Assembly: GCF_003255815.1 (NCBI RefSeq)
Contig: NC_037680.1
Coordinates: 23,286,422-23,350,421 of the forward strand
Source of the DNA: Theropithecus gelada
Lineage: Eukaryota > Chordata > Mammalia > Primates > Cercopithecidae
Direction of reading: 5' to 3'
DNA: 64,000 bases
Part shown: positions 48,991-61,016 of the stretch, piece by piece
How positions within the stretch are numbered: the stretch's first letter is position 1
How the letters are laid out: each line of letters opens with the position of its first letter
The notes under the pieces: generated by a model
Seen by the model: the letters and a program-made list of their open reading frames with translations, nothing else
Told to the model about the DNA's origin: nothing
Database searches by the model: none
Position numbers and translations under genes: made by a program

Positions 48991-51338
48991 TTAATATATT
49001 TATTGATACTGCTCTCATCTCCAACATTCTACATGAATACAGATATGTATTCGAAGTATTCAGTAAAAGTATATTTTCTTCTATTTATTTATTGAAGTTC
49101 TTTTTCCAGTCACTATACATATTTTTAATAATCTTCTGATTTGCCAATAGTTTAAGACATGTGCTGACAGTTTACAAAGGCAACATCAGAAAAACTGGAC
49201 AGAGTCTAGAGATCTTTAATGCTAAATTTTAAAAAGCTCAGAAGCCCAGTTTAGACCAGGGCTGAGTAAATCTGGGGCTAATAGATGTGGTAATGAGAGC
49301 TGTATCACTATTTTTAAATATCACAAGGGGCATATTATTAGCTACCCACTATTATAAGAAAAAGAGTCAGTCTGTTAATAACAGACGGGGATTTTTTTTT
49401 AATCCTGAAGATATTTAGGATTGAAACTGTTAAATAAAGAAAAGGTATACACGGACAACTGTGCATAATTTCTAGTTTCTAGAAGGTCTACTATTGTCCA
49501 AAGTTTCTGCAGAGAAAGCACGGGCTTTCCCATATCAACAGCTTGAAGTTTCCTGACTGGAACAAGCACTGTGACTTTTATCTATTTAGTGGCCTTGTCT
49601 ATCTCTTTATCAACTGGTTTTTCAAGGAGACATTCCAATGATACAAATATTTTGTCTAATGAAGCACAGACCCTATAGCCAGAGTATTCCTTACAAACTA
49701 CCCAAAGCTGCATTCCGCATCCTCACCATCTCTTAAAGTAATATAACACTTTGCAAACAGTGTGTTCAAACAGAGTAAAGTTACTTAGGAGTTAGTTAAT
49801 TCCCCCTTGCATCTCTCTCCAGCACATATATGCACCATATCTGGGATTATTAGTCTCGGTACTGGATTAATCAGCATTCACAATTAACAAACAGCCTGAA
49901 TCATTTTAGAGAGAATTTATAACTCAAACTACTAAAACTAGGCATATAATATCCTATATTTTCTATAATAGTTGTTCAATTGATCTTGACAGAATTGAAG
50001 TATCCCATTATCCTGTTGCATTACCCTTGTTAAATGCACCCACCTTGTTTCCAAACTTCACTTGCAAGAATTAAATTTAAAATGTCAGATAAACTACATC
50101 ATATTTTTTGGAGTAAATGCCTGCTGGGGTACAATGTGCTACCTCTCCCAGGAGTACTTGTATGTTACAAGAGAACAACAGGTGATAGTGAAATTTCAAC
50201 CATCTGTACAGTAGATGCAAAGAATAGTTTGTGAATTAAAAAAGGACTTTTCTAAAGTCTCCAAAATGTAGACTGAAAGCTGCTACCCAATTGGCTAATA
50301 CATACAGTTAGCTTTGCTTTGAAGTATTAGAATATTCTATCACATTTCATCATAATACAAAAAGCTTGAAAACTATGTACATCTTTTGATTCAACAATAG
50401 CATTTTTAAGGATTAACCCTGGAAGTTATCAAAAATCTTTACTGCAGTCTTTCCCCCAATTAAAAACAATCAAAATATCCTATAAAAAGGGATCTCTTAT
50501 GATTAAATGATCAAAAAATATAACGAATATACATTGGCATGGGAAAATGTTTACACTACTGCATGACTGCATGAAATGAATATATAAAAACTATTATGAA
50601 ATGAGTATCACATAATATGAGAGAAAGAGTACATGCATACAGGTAAACATAAATGATCATCTGAGGTAGAACTGGGAACAATTTTGTTTTCCTCTTTGTG
50701 CTTCATTTTATTCTTCAAGTTGTCTTCATTGAATGTGTTTCAACTTCAATTAAAAGAAGCTATAACATTTTTCTTAACTTTAGGGAAGGAGGCCAAATTG
50801 TTTGATATAACAAACTACTTCCCAATTACTGAAGGCTTCCTCCCTTCCAGAACCTTGCAAGTGGTTTTCAAATTATTATAACTACTATTGCTATAAGGAA
50901 ACTTATTTAAAAACTAATCAACAAGGGTTAAAACTAATGGTGCCACAGCGATTCAATACATTATCATTTGGTTTGCAAATATTGTTTGTTTAAGTAATAT
51001 ATGCACTAAAAGTAATTCTCAATCTTAAAATGTACTTGTTTATTAAATAATTATAAAATGATCAAGGTCTATACATATATAAGGAATCTGAGGCTGTACT
51101 TTGACAGTGTGTTAGAAACTAAAATTATTTTGGTACTTACAGTTTTGAAACGGAACATGAAGAGGTAAAATATAAACTCAAAGTTTTAAAGTTCAAGTAA
51201 AATGCCAAAATGTTATGCTTTGATAATTAGACATGGGTCTTGAAATAAGGGGAAATATTTAATTAGGGTGAATGAAATTGAAAAGGACTTCTAGTTGCAC
51301 ACTTAATTTCTGAAGTGTCTTGTATTAAGAAAGCTGGA
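48991..51338. other. Unique intronic sequence
   Basis: No repeat or exon is recognised in about 2.3 kb. Confidence 0.5.
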
Positions 51339-51650
51339 GGCTGGGCGCAGTGGCTTACACCTGTAATCCCAGCACTTTGAGAGGTCGAGGCGGGTGGATC
51401 ACAGGGTCAGGAGATCAAGACCATCTTGGCTAACACAGTGAAACCTTGTCTCTACTAAAAATACAAAAAAATTAGCCGGGTGTGGTGGCCGGCACCTGTA
51501 GTTCCAGCTACTCGGGAGGCTGAGGCAGAAGAGTGGCATGAACCCAGGAGGTGGAGCTTTCAGTGAGCCCAGATGGTGCCACTGCACTCCAGTCTGGGTG
51601 ACAGTGAGAGACTCTGTCAAGGGAAGGGGAGGGGAAGGGGAGGGGAGGGA
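51339..51650 (+). mobile_element. AluY with purine-rich (GGGAA)n tail
   Basis: 'ggctgggcgcagtggcttac', 'cgaggcgggtggatcacagg' and 'aagaccatcttggctaac' are AluY-like. The tail has become a (GGGAAGGGGA)n purine tract at 51619-51650 instead of poly-A. Confidence 0.9.
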
Positions 51651-53164
51651 ACTGGAAAATGTTATTGTATAATCATCCATATATATTGCACATGTTAAAA
51701 AACAAAGCGAGGACTGATTGGATAGTCAACCAAAAGAGAAAGAGATTTGCATTTTAAAAGACTTCTCATAACCACTCAGATTTGTCCTATATTTATATAC
51801 ATGCAATATGTGAATGGATAATCAATAAATATTAACCAATGGCAACTCAGACTTAGTAGAGAAATATTTTTAAAGGGACTCTCCAAGCTCTAGTACTTTT
51901 TACAGTCTAAACATGTTTCATTTTCAAGTAATATGAAATAACTCTGTTCCTGGAATTGTTTTCCAACGCAACCATTTCATCACATTCCATTTTTTAAAAC
52001 ACCCATTCCAAAAAACCTAACTTACAAATCTAGTGAGAAATCAAACTACTAAAAGTATACAAATGATTAACAAGTTCTTTCCAGAAAACAAAAAAAAACT
52101 AATAAAATATGAAATATATAAATGCAAAAACTGAAGGTAACCTTATTTTATCTATTTAAATGGGTATGAAGACTATACCTATTGACATATAACTTTCCAT
52201 ATTTTAAAATAAGCACAAACTTGATATGAAAAAGAAATCCTAATCTTAGGAAAGCACCATGTGGCATTTTTTAACTTTACTACCACTTTGTTGACTCTTT
52301 GTCCCAGAGCAGATCACCTCCAACATTAGTACTCTGACCTTCTAGAGAACTGACAGATAAAGTTTATAGTGAGAAAAAATGAGCTTTTATGGGTTTCCAA
52401 AAGGGAATTCTCATGACACTAAAAGCCATATAATAATATTGATTTGATAACCAATTTTTTTACTGCCCAATTATAGACTTAACATTTCTAGAAAAATATC
52501 CAAGTGAAATTTGACATAAAATACAGTAAAAAATAGTCTTGAGCTCATGACAAACAGTCTAGAATCTCTTTACAAACTTTAAAAATACATATAAAACGAT
52601 TTTTAAAATCAGGTCTTCTTTAAAGTGTTGAGAATCCCAAGATTTACCTTTTACCTTGGGCCTGACTGACCCTCCTCCTGATACATTTGTCAAAAATCAA
52701 TTCAGTTATAGCTTGCACCTTTCTGAGAAAATAATTTCCAGGCCTGTTTCTAGTTTCCTTCCATCCTAAAGGCAAACGTACAACGTACAGAAACAAGGAT
52801 TATTTTCTTGTAAAACCATCTTCAAAAATCAATTAGAATACTCAAAATATTCTATTCTCACAAATGAAAATAAGTTGCTTACTGGAATGACAGTCTTCCA
52901 TTTCACTGCCTTAAAAATTAAGCTGGCATGGATAATAAAAGTGTTTTCTGACTGGATATGCTTGGCATTCAAATGTTTTTAAAACAAATACTAATCCATA
53001 ATTAGATTTCACAGGCACAATCTATAGAAAATAGAATTCTTTTTTATTTTCTGAGAGAAATATTAATGATTTGTTATCATAAAAGTTATAATAACAATGC
53101 CATGGTTTGGATAAACTTATAAACAAACCTGTACGTGAATGTTTTCTATCCTTTTCAGCCTAAT
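51651..53164. other. Unique intronic sequence
   Basis: No exon or repeat is recognised. Confidence 0.5.
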
Positions 53165-53580
53165 CTCTACCATTAATTCATTCAACAAATACTTACTGTG
53201 CCTACTAAGTGCCTGTTCATCATTGTTCTGCATGCTTGGGGACAAATTAGGTAACAAAGCAAATGGTACTCTTATCACAAACAATTTCTTTCTAATTGGT
53301 GTAAAAAGACCATCATCAAGTTAAATGTATGTCAGATGAGGGCACCTATAAAGAAAAATAACACAGGATAACAGAGGATAGGGGCTACTGAGAGCTGGTG
53401 TGAGGAGGTAATTGATACAGCGTTGTGAGAAAACATCTTGCTGATAATGAGATGACATCTGAACAGAAATCAGAAGAAGGGGCGAGGGGATTGGGGAGTA
53501 TGTAGATCTGGATCTAAGCAACAGGCACAGCAAGACCCTGATAGGCATATGCTTGGTATGTGCAAAGAGGAGGAAGCTCT
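53165..53580 (-). repeat. L2 LINE 3' region (reverse)
   Basis: 'attcattcaacaaatactta', 'ctactaagtgcctgttcat' and 'gctgataatgagatgacatc', with the 'gcacagcaagacc' zone, follow reversed L2. The minus-strand 89-aa open frame here is L2-derived noise. Confidence 0.7.
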
Positions 53581-54084
53581 GTGTGACCACAAAACATAAA
53601 CAAATTTGCTTTATTCAACAAGCATTTATTATTACATTCTAAAAATTAAACTGTTTTGTGATATTATGATGACCCAAATACAGTCTTGGGTCTCAGGCCT
53701 CGATATAACTTCAATACAGAATGATAAATGTAGAACATTTGAGCAGGGTCTCAAAGAGGGACCAATAGCAAGTTATACGAATAGTTCAAGAAGGTGAACC
53801 AAGAGCCCAGGAAATACAGACTTGAGGAAATGTGGCAGACATTACTGGCTCACGTAACTATTCAAATTCTCCTTTTGCTTCCTTCTAGAATTCAAGCTGA
53901 AATATTTGAAATATTTGATCGCCCAGGTGCAGCGAGTGGGAGCATGTTCCACAATCCACCAAAATGGTAAGGCTGGAAGGAAGGCTCAAAATTGGAAAGC
54001 ACCTTCTATTGGGAGCCAGAACACTGCTGCACACCTCTAAGCAAATCAGCAGGCCACAGGGCATCTGACTCACACCAGGCCTCT
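53581..54084. other. Intronic sequence, possibly with more L2 debris
   Basis: 'ttgctttattcaacaagcat' and 'tgagcagggtctcaaagagg' hint at further reversed L2. The rest is unassigned. Confidence 0.4.
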
Positions 54085-54800
54085 GGTATCAGACCCTCCT
54101 TCCAAGCTCTGCTGCCTCCAGCCTCCCTTATCATCTTCAACAGGAGCTATTCATCAGCCTTCTAACTGATCTCCCTACCTGTAGCTACATTTAACGTCTT
54201 CCATTCTTCCTCTGAAATTTATAGATACCTTGATGTCACTTTTCCACTCAAAAACCTATACTTTTTCTATGAAATAAAGAAAATTATTTAACAAGAAATA
54301 AGACCCCTTACAATTTGGTTCCAAGCTCCATTCTAGCCTCAATTTCTGTCACTCCCACAGACACACTATTACTCTAAATACTAAAGAAACCATTCTATTT
54401 CATCAAACACTCCATACACATTCCTATCTGCGAGTACTGCTCCTGCTATTTCTCCTCTCTGAAACCTTTTGCCTTCATGACCTGTCAAATTCCTACATAT
54501 AGTTCAAGACGTCATTCAAATTTCATGTCATCCGTGAAGACTTAGTCAATTACTCACCCATATTGAGCTAGTCAGAAGTAATTACGCCTTCCTCTGTAGT
54601 GCCCTAAATTTTGCTTTTACCCCATTTAGAGCAGTCACCACAATCCCTCTTATACTATAGTTATACAGTATATGTGTGTGTGTCTCCCAACCAGATCTCA
54701 ATTTCTTGGCAGCAACGTTTATGTACAATTCATGTTTGTAACTACTCATAACCCAGCAAAGTGCCTTGTATACAATATTCAGTTAATGCATTCTGAATTC
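54085..54800 (+). repeat. L2 LINE 3' end, long copy
   Basis: 'cttctaactgatctccctac', 'agaccccttacaatttgg', 'ctcctgctatttctcctct', 'agttcaagacgtcattcaaa' and 'agcaaagtgccttgtataca' occur in L2 order over about 700 bp. Confidence 0.82.
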
Positions 54801-55079
54801 TCATCAACAGGCTATAATTAAGTCACTATCTTATGAGGAATAAAACAAAGGAGGTATTCCTGAATTTGAAAATTACAGTGTCATCACAAATTGAATTGTT
54901 CAGGTATTACTATGGTATTCAGATCTTCAAGTAAATCCTAAATCACGGCCAATATCATTGAATAGAAAGATAAAGACAGTAAAAAATAAAGTGTGAGTGT
55001 TTATTGGACAGCATGAAATACAGAGGAATGGAGAAATGCAAAGCATAAAGCTACCCATATTAGAAGCATTATCAAGGGA
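54801..55079. other. Unique intronic sequence
   Basis: Nothing is recognised. Confidence 0.45.
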
Positions 55080-55155
55080 TACTTATTTAACAAACATTTA
55101 CTAAGTGCATATTGTGAGTCAGATACTATACTGATCAGTGACAATAAAGGTGAAA
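55080..55155 (-). repeat. L2/MIR-type tail fragment (reverse)
   Basis: 'aacaaacatttactaagtgc' with 'gtgagtcagatactatact'. Confidence 0.6.
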
Positions 55156-56319
55156 ATAGTGAGGGACGGCTGATATTTTACATGCACTTTTTTAAGTGCA
55201 AAGTGTTGACCTTTATTACTTCCAAAAGTATGAGCAAAAGATCTGCTTAACGGCCAAATAAAACTACCAATACCCAATTCTGAGTTCAAATCTAGGAAAC
55301 TATTTTGCCTACATTGTCATTATGTAAGAACCCTTCTCCTAGGACTGCTTTTGAATGTTAAAAGAGCTTTCTTTATTCCTAGTGACTATAAACTGCTCAG
55401 ATAGAAAATTTGAGTTCCAGACACTTGAATACATTCCCTGCTTTGAATTAAGTTCTATCCATGCACAGACTGTTTTAGTAATTAAGGTACCAACAATCCT
55501 GCCATCATGAATGAAGAGAGAGGAGTTTATTAAAATAGGGTTATATGGGGGATGTTGTATGGGAGATAGTAGATAGTTGTTCATTTTGTCCTCTGAGGTT
55601 AAAATAACAGAAACTGAATGGAAATACAATAAAGAGAATTTAAGTCAGACATTGGAGGAGTTGTAAGTTACTGATTCCTACCAAGTCTGAGCCATTCCTT
55701 CTGCAGATTTTGAATGAAGATGTAGTCTGCATCCTTCTAAGACAGTCAAGGGCACAACAAGCAGATGTAAAGATGACCTCTTAAGATTTCCTTTGGACAT
55801 GAAATTCTATCGTACATAACCATTTGCTTGTGAATTAAAAAGTATAAAGCTGTCCCTCTAAGAATTTAAAAACTCAAATGTCAACTAATGCAAAATCTGA
55901 TTTAATATGTCCTTAGCCATATGATGCTTCTATAAATCAGCATCAGTAATATAATCAAATCACCTGTTTGCCTTTTGAATAAATTCCGATTGCCTATTTC
56001 TTTAAAAACTAAGATCCTAACATATGAGTACTATAAAATATCTTTGTTTAAACAATAGTCTATGCATAGAGTTAAAAGCAATCATATTTCTTACTTACTC
56101 ATGGAATACTCAGCCCCCAAAAAACATTGGTACTAAACCATTTTGAGGACTTCCCTTTTTTTCAAAACAACTTGGACATTATTACACTGATGTCCCCTTA
56201 GCAATAACAAGCAATTCTACAAAATTTAGTCCACAAACCCTCACAAAATTAAAAATATTACAATATCCTTTAAATGTATAAATGATTTATACCCACAATA
56301 TTAACAAATATATTTCTTA
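55156..56319. other. Unique intronic sequence
   Basis: A 96-aa minus-strand open frame (55339-55629) has no recognisable domain. Confidence 0.45.
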
Positions 56320-56480
56320 ATATTCATTCATTCATTCAAGAAGGGATTATTGAGGTTCAACATGTAGGCACTATGCTAAGCGTAAAGATACCAAGATGAC
56401 CCAATTACAGTTCCTGTCCTCAGACACGGAAACATAACAATACCAACACATATGCACTAACTGTTCAAAAGACAATCAAT
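56320..56480 (-). repeat. L2 tail fragment (reverse)
   Basis: 'attcattcattcattcaaga', then 'gtaggcactatgctaagcgt' and 'cagttcctgtcctcagac'. Confidence 0.7.
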
Positions 56481-56589
56481 AGCAAGTTACTACATAAACC
56501 AAGTATCCAGAGAGTTTCAAAAGTCCAAACAACTAACTGTACAAAGGAATTAAGGAATTACAGCAGATAACTTTAGGATGGCTCATTCA

Positions 56590-56995
56590 ACACTCATTCT
56601 AATTCCCATTCTCCCTGCCTTCCTCTAAAAGAGGCTAGAAAGCAAAAACACTCATTACTTCACTCTAGAGGTGGTTATATAGGACACACTTTTGACCAAT
56701 GAGAACTAGACAGAAGTCCCTGTGAATAAACATCCCTTTCTAAAGAAAAAGAGAAAGTATCCATGGGAAGAAAGTCTCTGAGCTCTCCCTTTGTTCTTCC
56801 TGCTTGAAAGTGAAATAAGAGGCAAAAGTAACATGCTAAGGATGGTGGGGAAGTTAGACACTACCTGGATCCCTGATAGTATCAGTTACCTGTGAACTAA
56901 CTGCCTTCTGATTCTTATGAGACAAATAAAACCCTAACTCATTTAAATCAATGTCAGTAAGATTTTCTACTACTTGGAGCCAGAGGCATTTTTAC
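56590..56995 (+). repeat. Ancient LTR-like repeat, family uncertain
   Basis: 'ctagaggtggttatatagga', 'ttgaccaatgagaactagac', 'taacatgctaaggatggtgg', 'gagacaaataaaaccct' and 'gagccagaggcatttttacc' come in the order of a familiar old mammalian repeat. I cannot name it reliably. Confidence 0.55.
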
Positions 56996-57428
56996 CATTA
57001 AAATAGGAGATACTTGAGTTAGACTCTCTATGGTTCCTCTTTTCTTAAGCTGTAATCCAGTCCTTCCTAGTTAGAAAAAAACAAAAGAATTTTGAATTTA
57101 CACTTCTACGATTTTCTGTAATCTGAATTCCTTCTATAAACATGGTCAAATTCCTCCATAAAAATCCATTTGTTGCATAGTTATTACAAGATTTTTATTT
57201 TCTTAAGTGGAACCTTCAATCCCTCAAATCTATTAAAATGACATTTTTCTATAGTATGGTATATATCATTCATATATATAACACACATATATAAGTAAAT
57301 AGCTGAAGGTTAGGAAGAAAGAAGAAAAGAAGGAGAATGGGGGAGAGAAAAAGGGAAGGTATCTAATTTGTGTGAAAGTGTAAACTATGCTTTTCAATTT
57401 TGTGAGCACCTTAGAAAGTGGCTTAAGA
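56996..57428. other. Intronic sequence with a GA-rich patch
   Basis: An imperfect purine tract runs from about 57308 to 57360. Nothing else is seen. Confidence 0.5.
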
Positions 57429-57438
57429 ATAAATGAAA

Positions 57439-57742
57439 GGCTGGGTGCGGTGACTCACGCCTGTAATCCCAGCACTTTGGGAGTCTGAGGCGGGCGGATC
57501 ACCTGACGTTAGGAGTTCGAGAAAAGCCTGATCAACATGGAGAAACCCTGTCTCTACTAAAAATACAAAATTAGCCAGGCATGCTGGCATGTGCCTATAA
57601 TTCCAGCTACTCAGGAGGCTGAGGCAAGAGAATCACTTGAACCTGGGAGGTGGAGGTTGTGGTGAGCCAAGATGGCGCCATTGCACTCCAGCTCTGATAA
57701 CAGAGCAAGACTCCATTCAAAATAAATAAATAAATAAATAAA
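57439..57742 (+). mobile_element. AluS with (AAATA)n tail
   Basis: 'ggctgggtgcggtgactcac' to 'gcaagactccattc', then 'aaataaataaataaataaat'. A flanking 'aataaatgaaa'/'aataaaatgaga' pair is a possible target-site duplication. Confidence 0.92.
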
Positions 57743-58618
57743 ATGAGAGATTATAAAACAACAGTATTTTTTAAATAGGAAAGACTCCCACACATACACT
57801 TGAAATCAACGATTCTGTTTTAGAAAACTTTTTGAATTTGAAAAATGTATATCCCAACAAATACTTTGTGTCTAATTTACCACTAGCATTATTGTATTAT
57901 TTAATAATCCATCTATCTCTAGTCATCTCCCTAAGGTAATAACAACACAATAATCATTCTCTATGTACGTTTCTCTTGGACAAATTTTAAATGTGTACTA
58001 TTCTTGGGATAATTTATATTGTATAGTGCTGAAAAGATTCATTAATTTCAATCGCCATCAACTCCATACACCACATATACTAGTTTCACCATTTTTGTTC
58101 AAATATATTTCACTGTGGCCATTCAAAGGAAAATTACACATTCCAATAACATTTGAGTTCCTCTCAGTTACCCTTTCAGTGGTTCAGGGTAATGATAGAG
58201 TAAAGAATCATGTTCTTCACAGGCTCTCCTTTTTTTTACCCCCATTTGGTAGAATTTCAACTTCAAATCTCTTATGCCAAAAAGCAGTGGGTAATGTCTA
58301 ATGCTCTTCTCAAACAGTGGCTTACTTTGGAGGGAAGGAGAGTGAGAGTCAGGAGAAATTACTCATTCCTGCTTCTAGAGGATCTTAGCATATGGGATAA
58401 GCAATCTCTTACTCTATTTTCCTAAAATAGAATTACAGAAACATATTAAGTTAGGGGTAGGGCAAGAAAGGAAAACAAATAAGAATTAGAAACCTTTCAA
58501 CTCTGGGTATAGGTAATTCCTCACAGAGTGAAATTACTGAGTTATCTAGCCTAATTCTCACGAAGATAAGTCAAAAAATCCACGTATTCATAAAACCTGT
58601 AGTTTATATATTCCTTAC

Positions 58619-58643
58619 CATCAGTCACAGGTAGAGACTTCCT
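58619..58643 (-). other. Candidate 25-nt microexon (unproven)
   Basis: The minus strand shows 'ttgttctgttttacag' as an acceptor, then 25 nt, then 'gatg|gtaagg' as a donor. It sits upstream of the GTDC1 coding exon, where noncoding exons are expected. There is no other support. Confidence 0.2.
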
Positions 58644-60966
58644 CTGTAAAACAGAACAATGCTACATTCTTTTTCCTGAAACTCTAAGAATGGGATAAAT
58701 AAGGATAACAAAACTATAGTCACATAACATAAATGCTTTCATTTTAAAAGCAGTATTCAAAGACAATCTATAAAAATCCATGTGATATAAAAAAAATTCA
58801 GAGAACGACAAATCTCCCTTGTTTATAATATCATCTCAACTTCAATTTCATTTTCAGTTATCTCCTTTCAAAAATATATATCTGGGGTCCTTATATGATA
58901 TGAAGTCCGTTTTCTAAGGCTCACTTTTATTTGGTTATCTTTTTAGGTGCACTAAAGATTGAGTTTACAATAAACTGAACAGACAGCATACAAAAGGCTT
59001 TTAGAACTATACCATATGGTCCAGGGAAGGGAACAATCTGGACGATCCCCACTTCAATCTGCAAGCTTGTCCACCTCTATAACACATTATACCACTGTAA
59101 TAAAATATTAAGATGGAAATGTAAAAGCTAAAATAGTCTATCTTTAGCATTACCAGGCAACCACACTTCCAAAAATTTACTGATAAACTTAATAAACATT
59201 TACTTTAATTTACATTCTGAGATTTTGGTATGCAACACCAGGCATACAAACGTAGGCCACCATTCAAGAGAAACAATATTTCAGCAGGGCTATGTGTGGG
59301 TATTCAACTTACACTTCAGAAATTTAGAAGGAAAAAAAAAAAACACTTTTACAGGGGCGTATTGGCAGAGGCTGATGTAACAGATGACACATTCTTGGAA
59401 ATCAAATAAAAGCAATAGGGAAATACCCATTGTTGCCTGGTGAAGGCCTAATCACATGGACACAGCTGGAACCAATGTAGATCATTCATTAATAAAATTG
59501 TATTGTAGTAGCCACTTTTTGATGCATTTCAAGTGCTGCTTTAGCCAAATCCCTAAATTTCTTTGTTCAATGTTAGTAAGATTGTTTTAATGGGAAATAT
59601 GAGATTTAGGACAGGGGGAAAAAAAAACCTGTTCTCATGCTAAAAATGAAGCTAACTCAAAAAGCTAAATGTCACTTTACCTTGCAATCTACTTACACTA
59701 TCAGCAGCTTAAAATATGCAGTGTAAACCTAAAAAGGAGGAACTCATATGGTACTATAGATAAAAAGTGAGCAGTGTGAGATGCCATAGAAAACACATGT
59801 AATACTTGTAAAAGTATTCTACAGAATAATACGTCAGAGGGTGGGAGAAATTAAAACGTATCAAAAATTAAGAGGAAATTAACATGTACCCTTTCATGCA
59901 ATACTATCTATTGAATTTTGACACTAAAGTATGTACCGTATGCTTAAGGGACGATTACTCATATTTAGACCACATAAACTTAAAAATCGCTATTTGTTAT
60001 TACATTACCAATATTTGATATCAAACAAGACATTCAAACCATCTTCCCGACAGTCATGTTTGAAATCTATATTGACATTCAAATGAAATGAAGTACTAGT
60101 TATAATTATAAACTCAGTACTTAATATAGTAAAAACCTACTTAAAATAATCAACAGTATTTATTCAATTTTGCTGTTACCTCTTAATAAATGTGTTTCTC
60201 CGTGTTTTTACAAATATAATGATTAAGTTACTATATTATGTTCCTTAAAAATATATAATGTCAAACTAAAAAGATATAATAGCTTTGCTATGTGTTCTGA
60301 ATTAAAACTATACAATTTATTGTCTATAAATTCTATTCTACAAAAATGAAAAACTCAACCGTATTTACCAAAAAACTGCTTAAACATTATGGCTCTTAAA
60401 TATTTCTCCTATGCCTCTGTGTGTAGTTAGAATAAATAAATAAATAGAACAATTCACATTGTCCTAAATCACTGAAAGATATATTCTTACCACAGAAAAA
60501 ATAAAGAGCTTCACTGCAAATAAAAATTAAACTACTGCAGAAAGTGTATTTAAAGTCACTGAATAGTGGTTAATATGCAATAAACATTATTCAGTATACA
60601 CAGAATGAAAGAGGCTTGTGTGTGTATGTTATCTTTACTCGCTAATGTTAACATTATCAGACCTTGCCACAGGGGATTCAAGACAGTCATGAACTTAACT
60701 GGATCAAGTGAAAAAAGTTTCACTGGCATTCCTTCGCAAAACTCTCAGAATTCAGAAGTTTAAAATGTTGACCGAAAGATTTAATTCATATAACTTAACA
60801 GGCATCCCACCCAGATTCATTTTAGTAGCTCTTTGGTAGCTCTGCATAAAAAAAGCCACTTTGCAAGTTTAAAAAGATAGCATTGGGAGCAATGGGAAAT
60901 TGTAGCATTTATTACATGTGCATTATGCATACAAAGCAATTGGAGTATTTGTTTGTTCTGCTAAAG

Positions 60967-61016
60967 TAGTGAACCAACATGTCGCTGAGCCTGTTCGGAA
61001 TGAGAGAAAACAACAG
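60967..61016 (+). other. Candidate plus-strand exon ending in a consensus donor (unproven)
   Basis: 'aacaacag|gtgagttt' is an almost ideal donor. Upstream, a T-rich stretch ends in 'ctaaag' at 60966. An ATG at 60979 with A at -3 opens a short frame, MSLSLFGMRENN. This could be an antisense transcript or chance. Confidence 0.2.

Noticed and set aside
57963..58301. 112-aa plus-strand open frame in the repeat-poor region
   Set aside because: No recognisable domain and no supporting splice sites; composition is ordinary.
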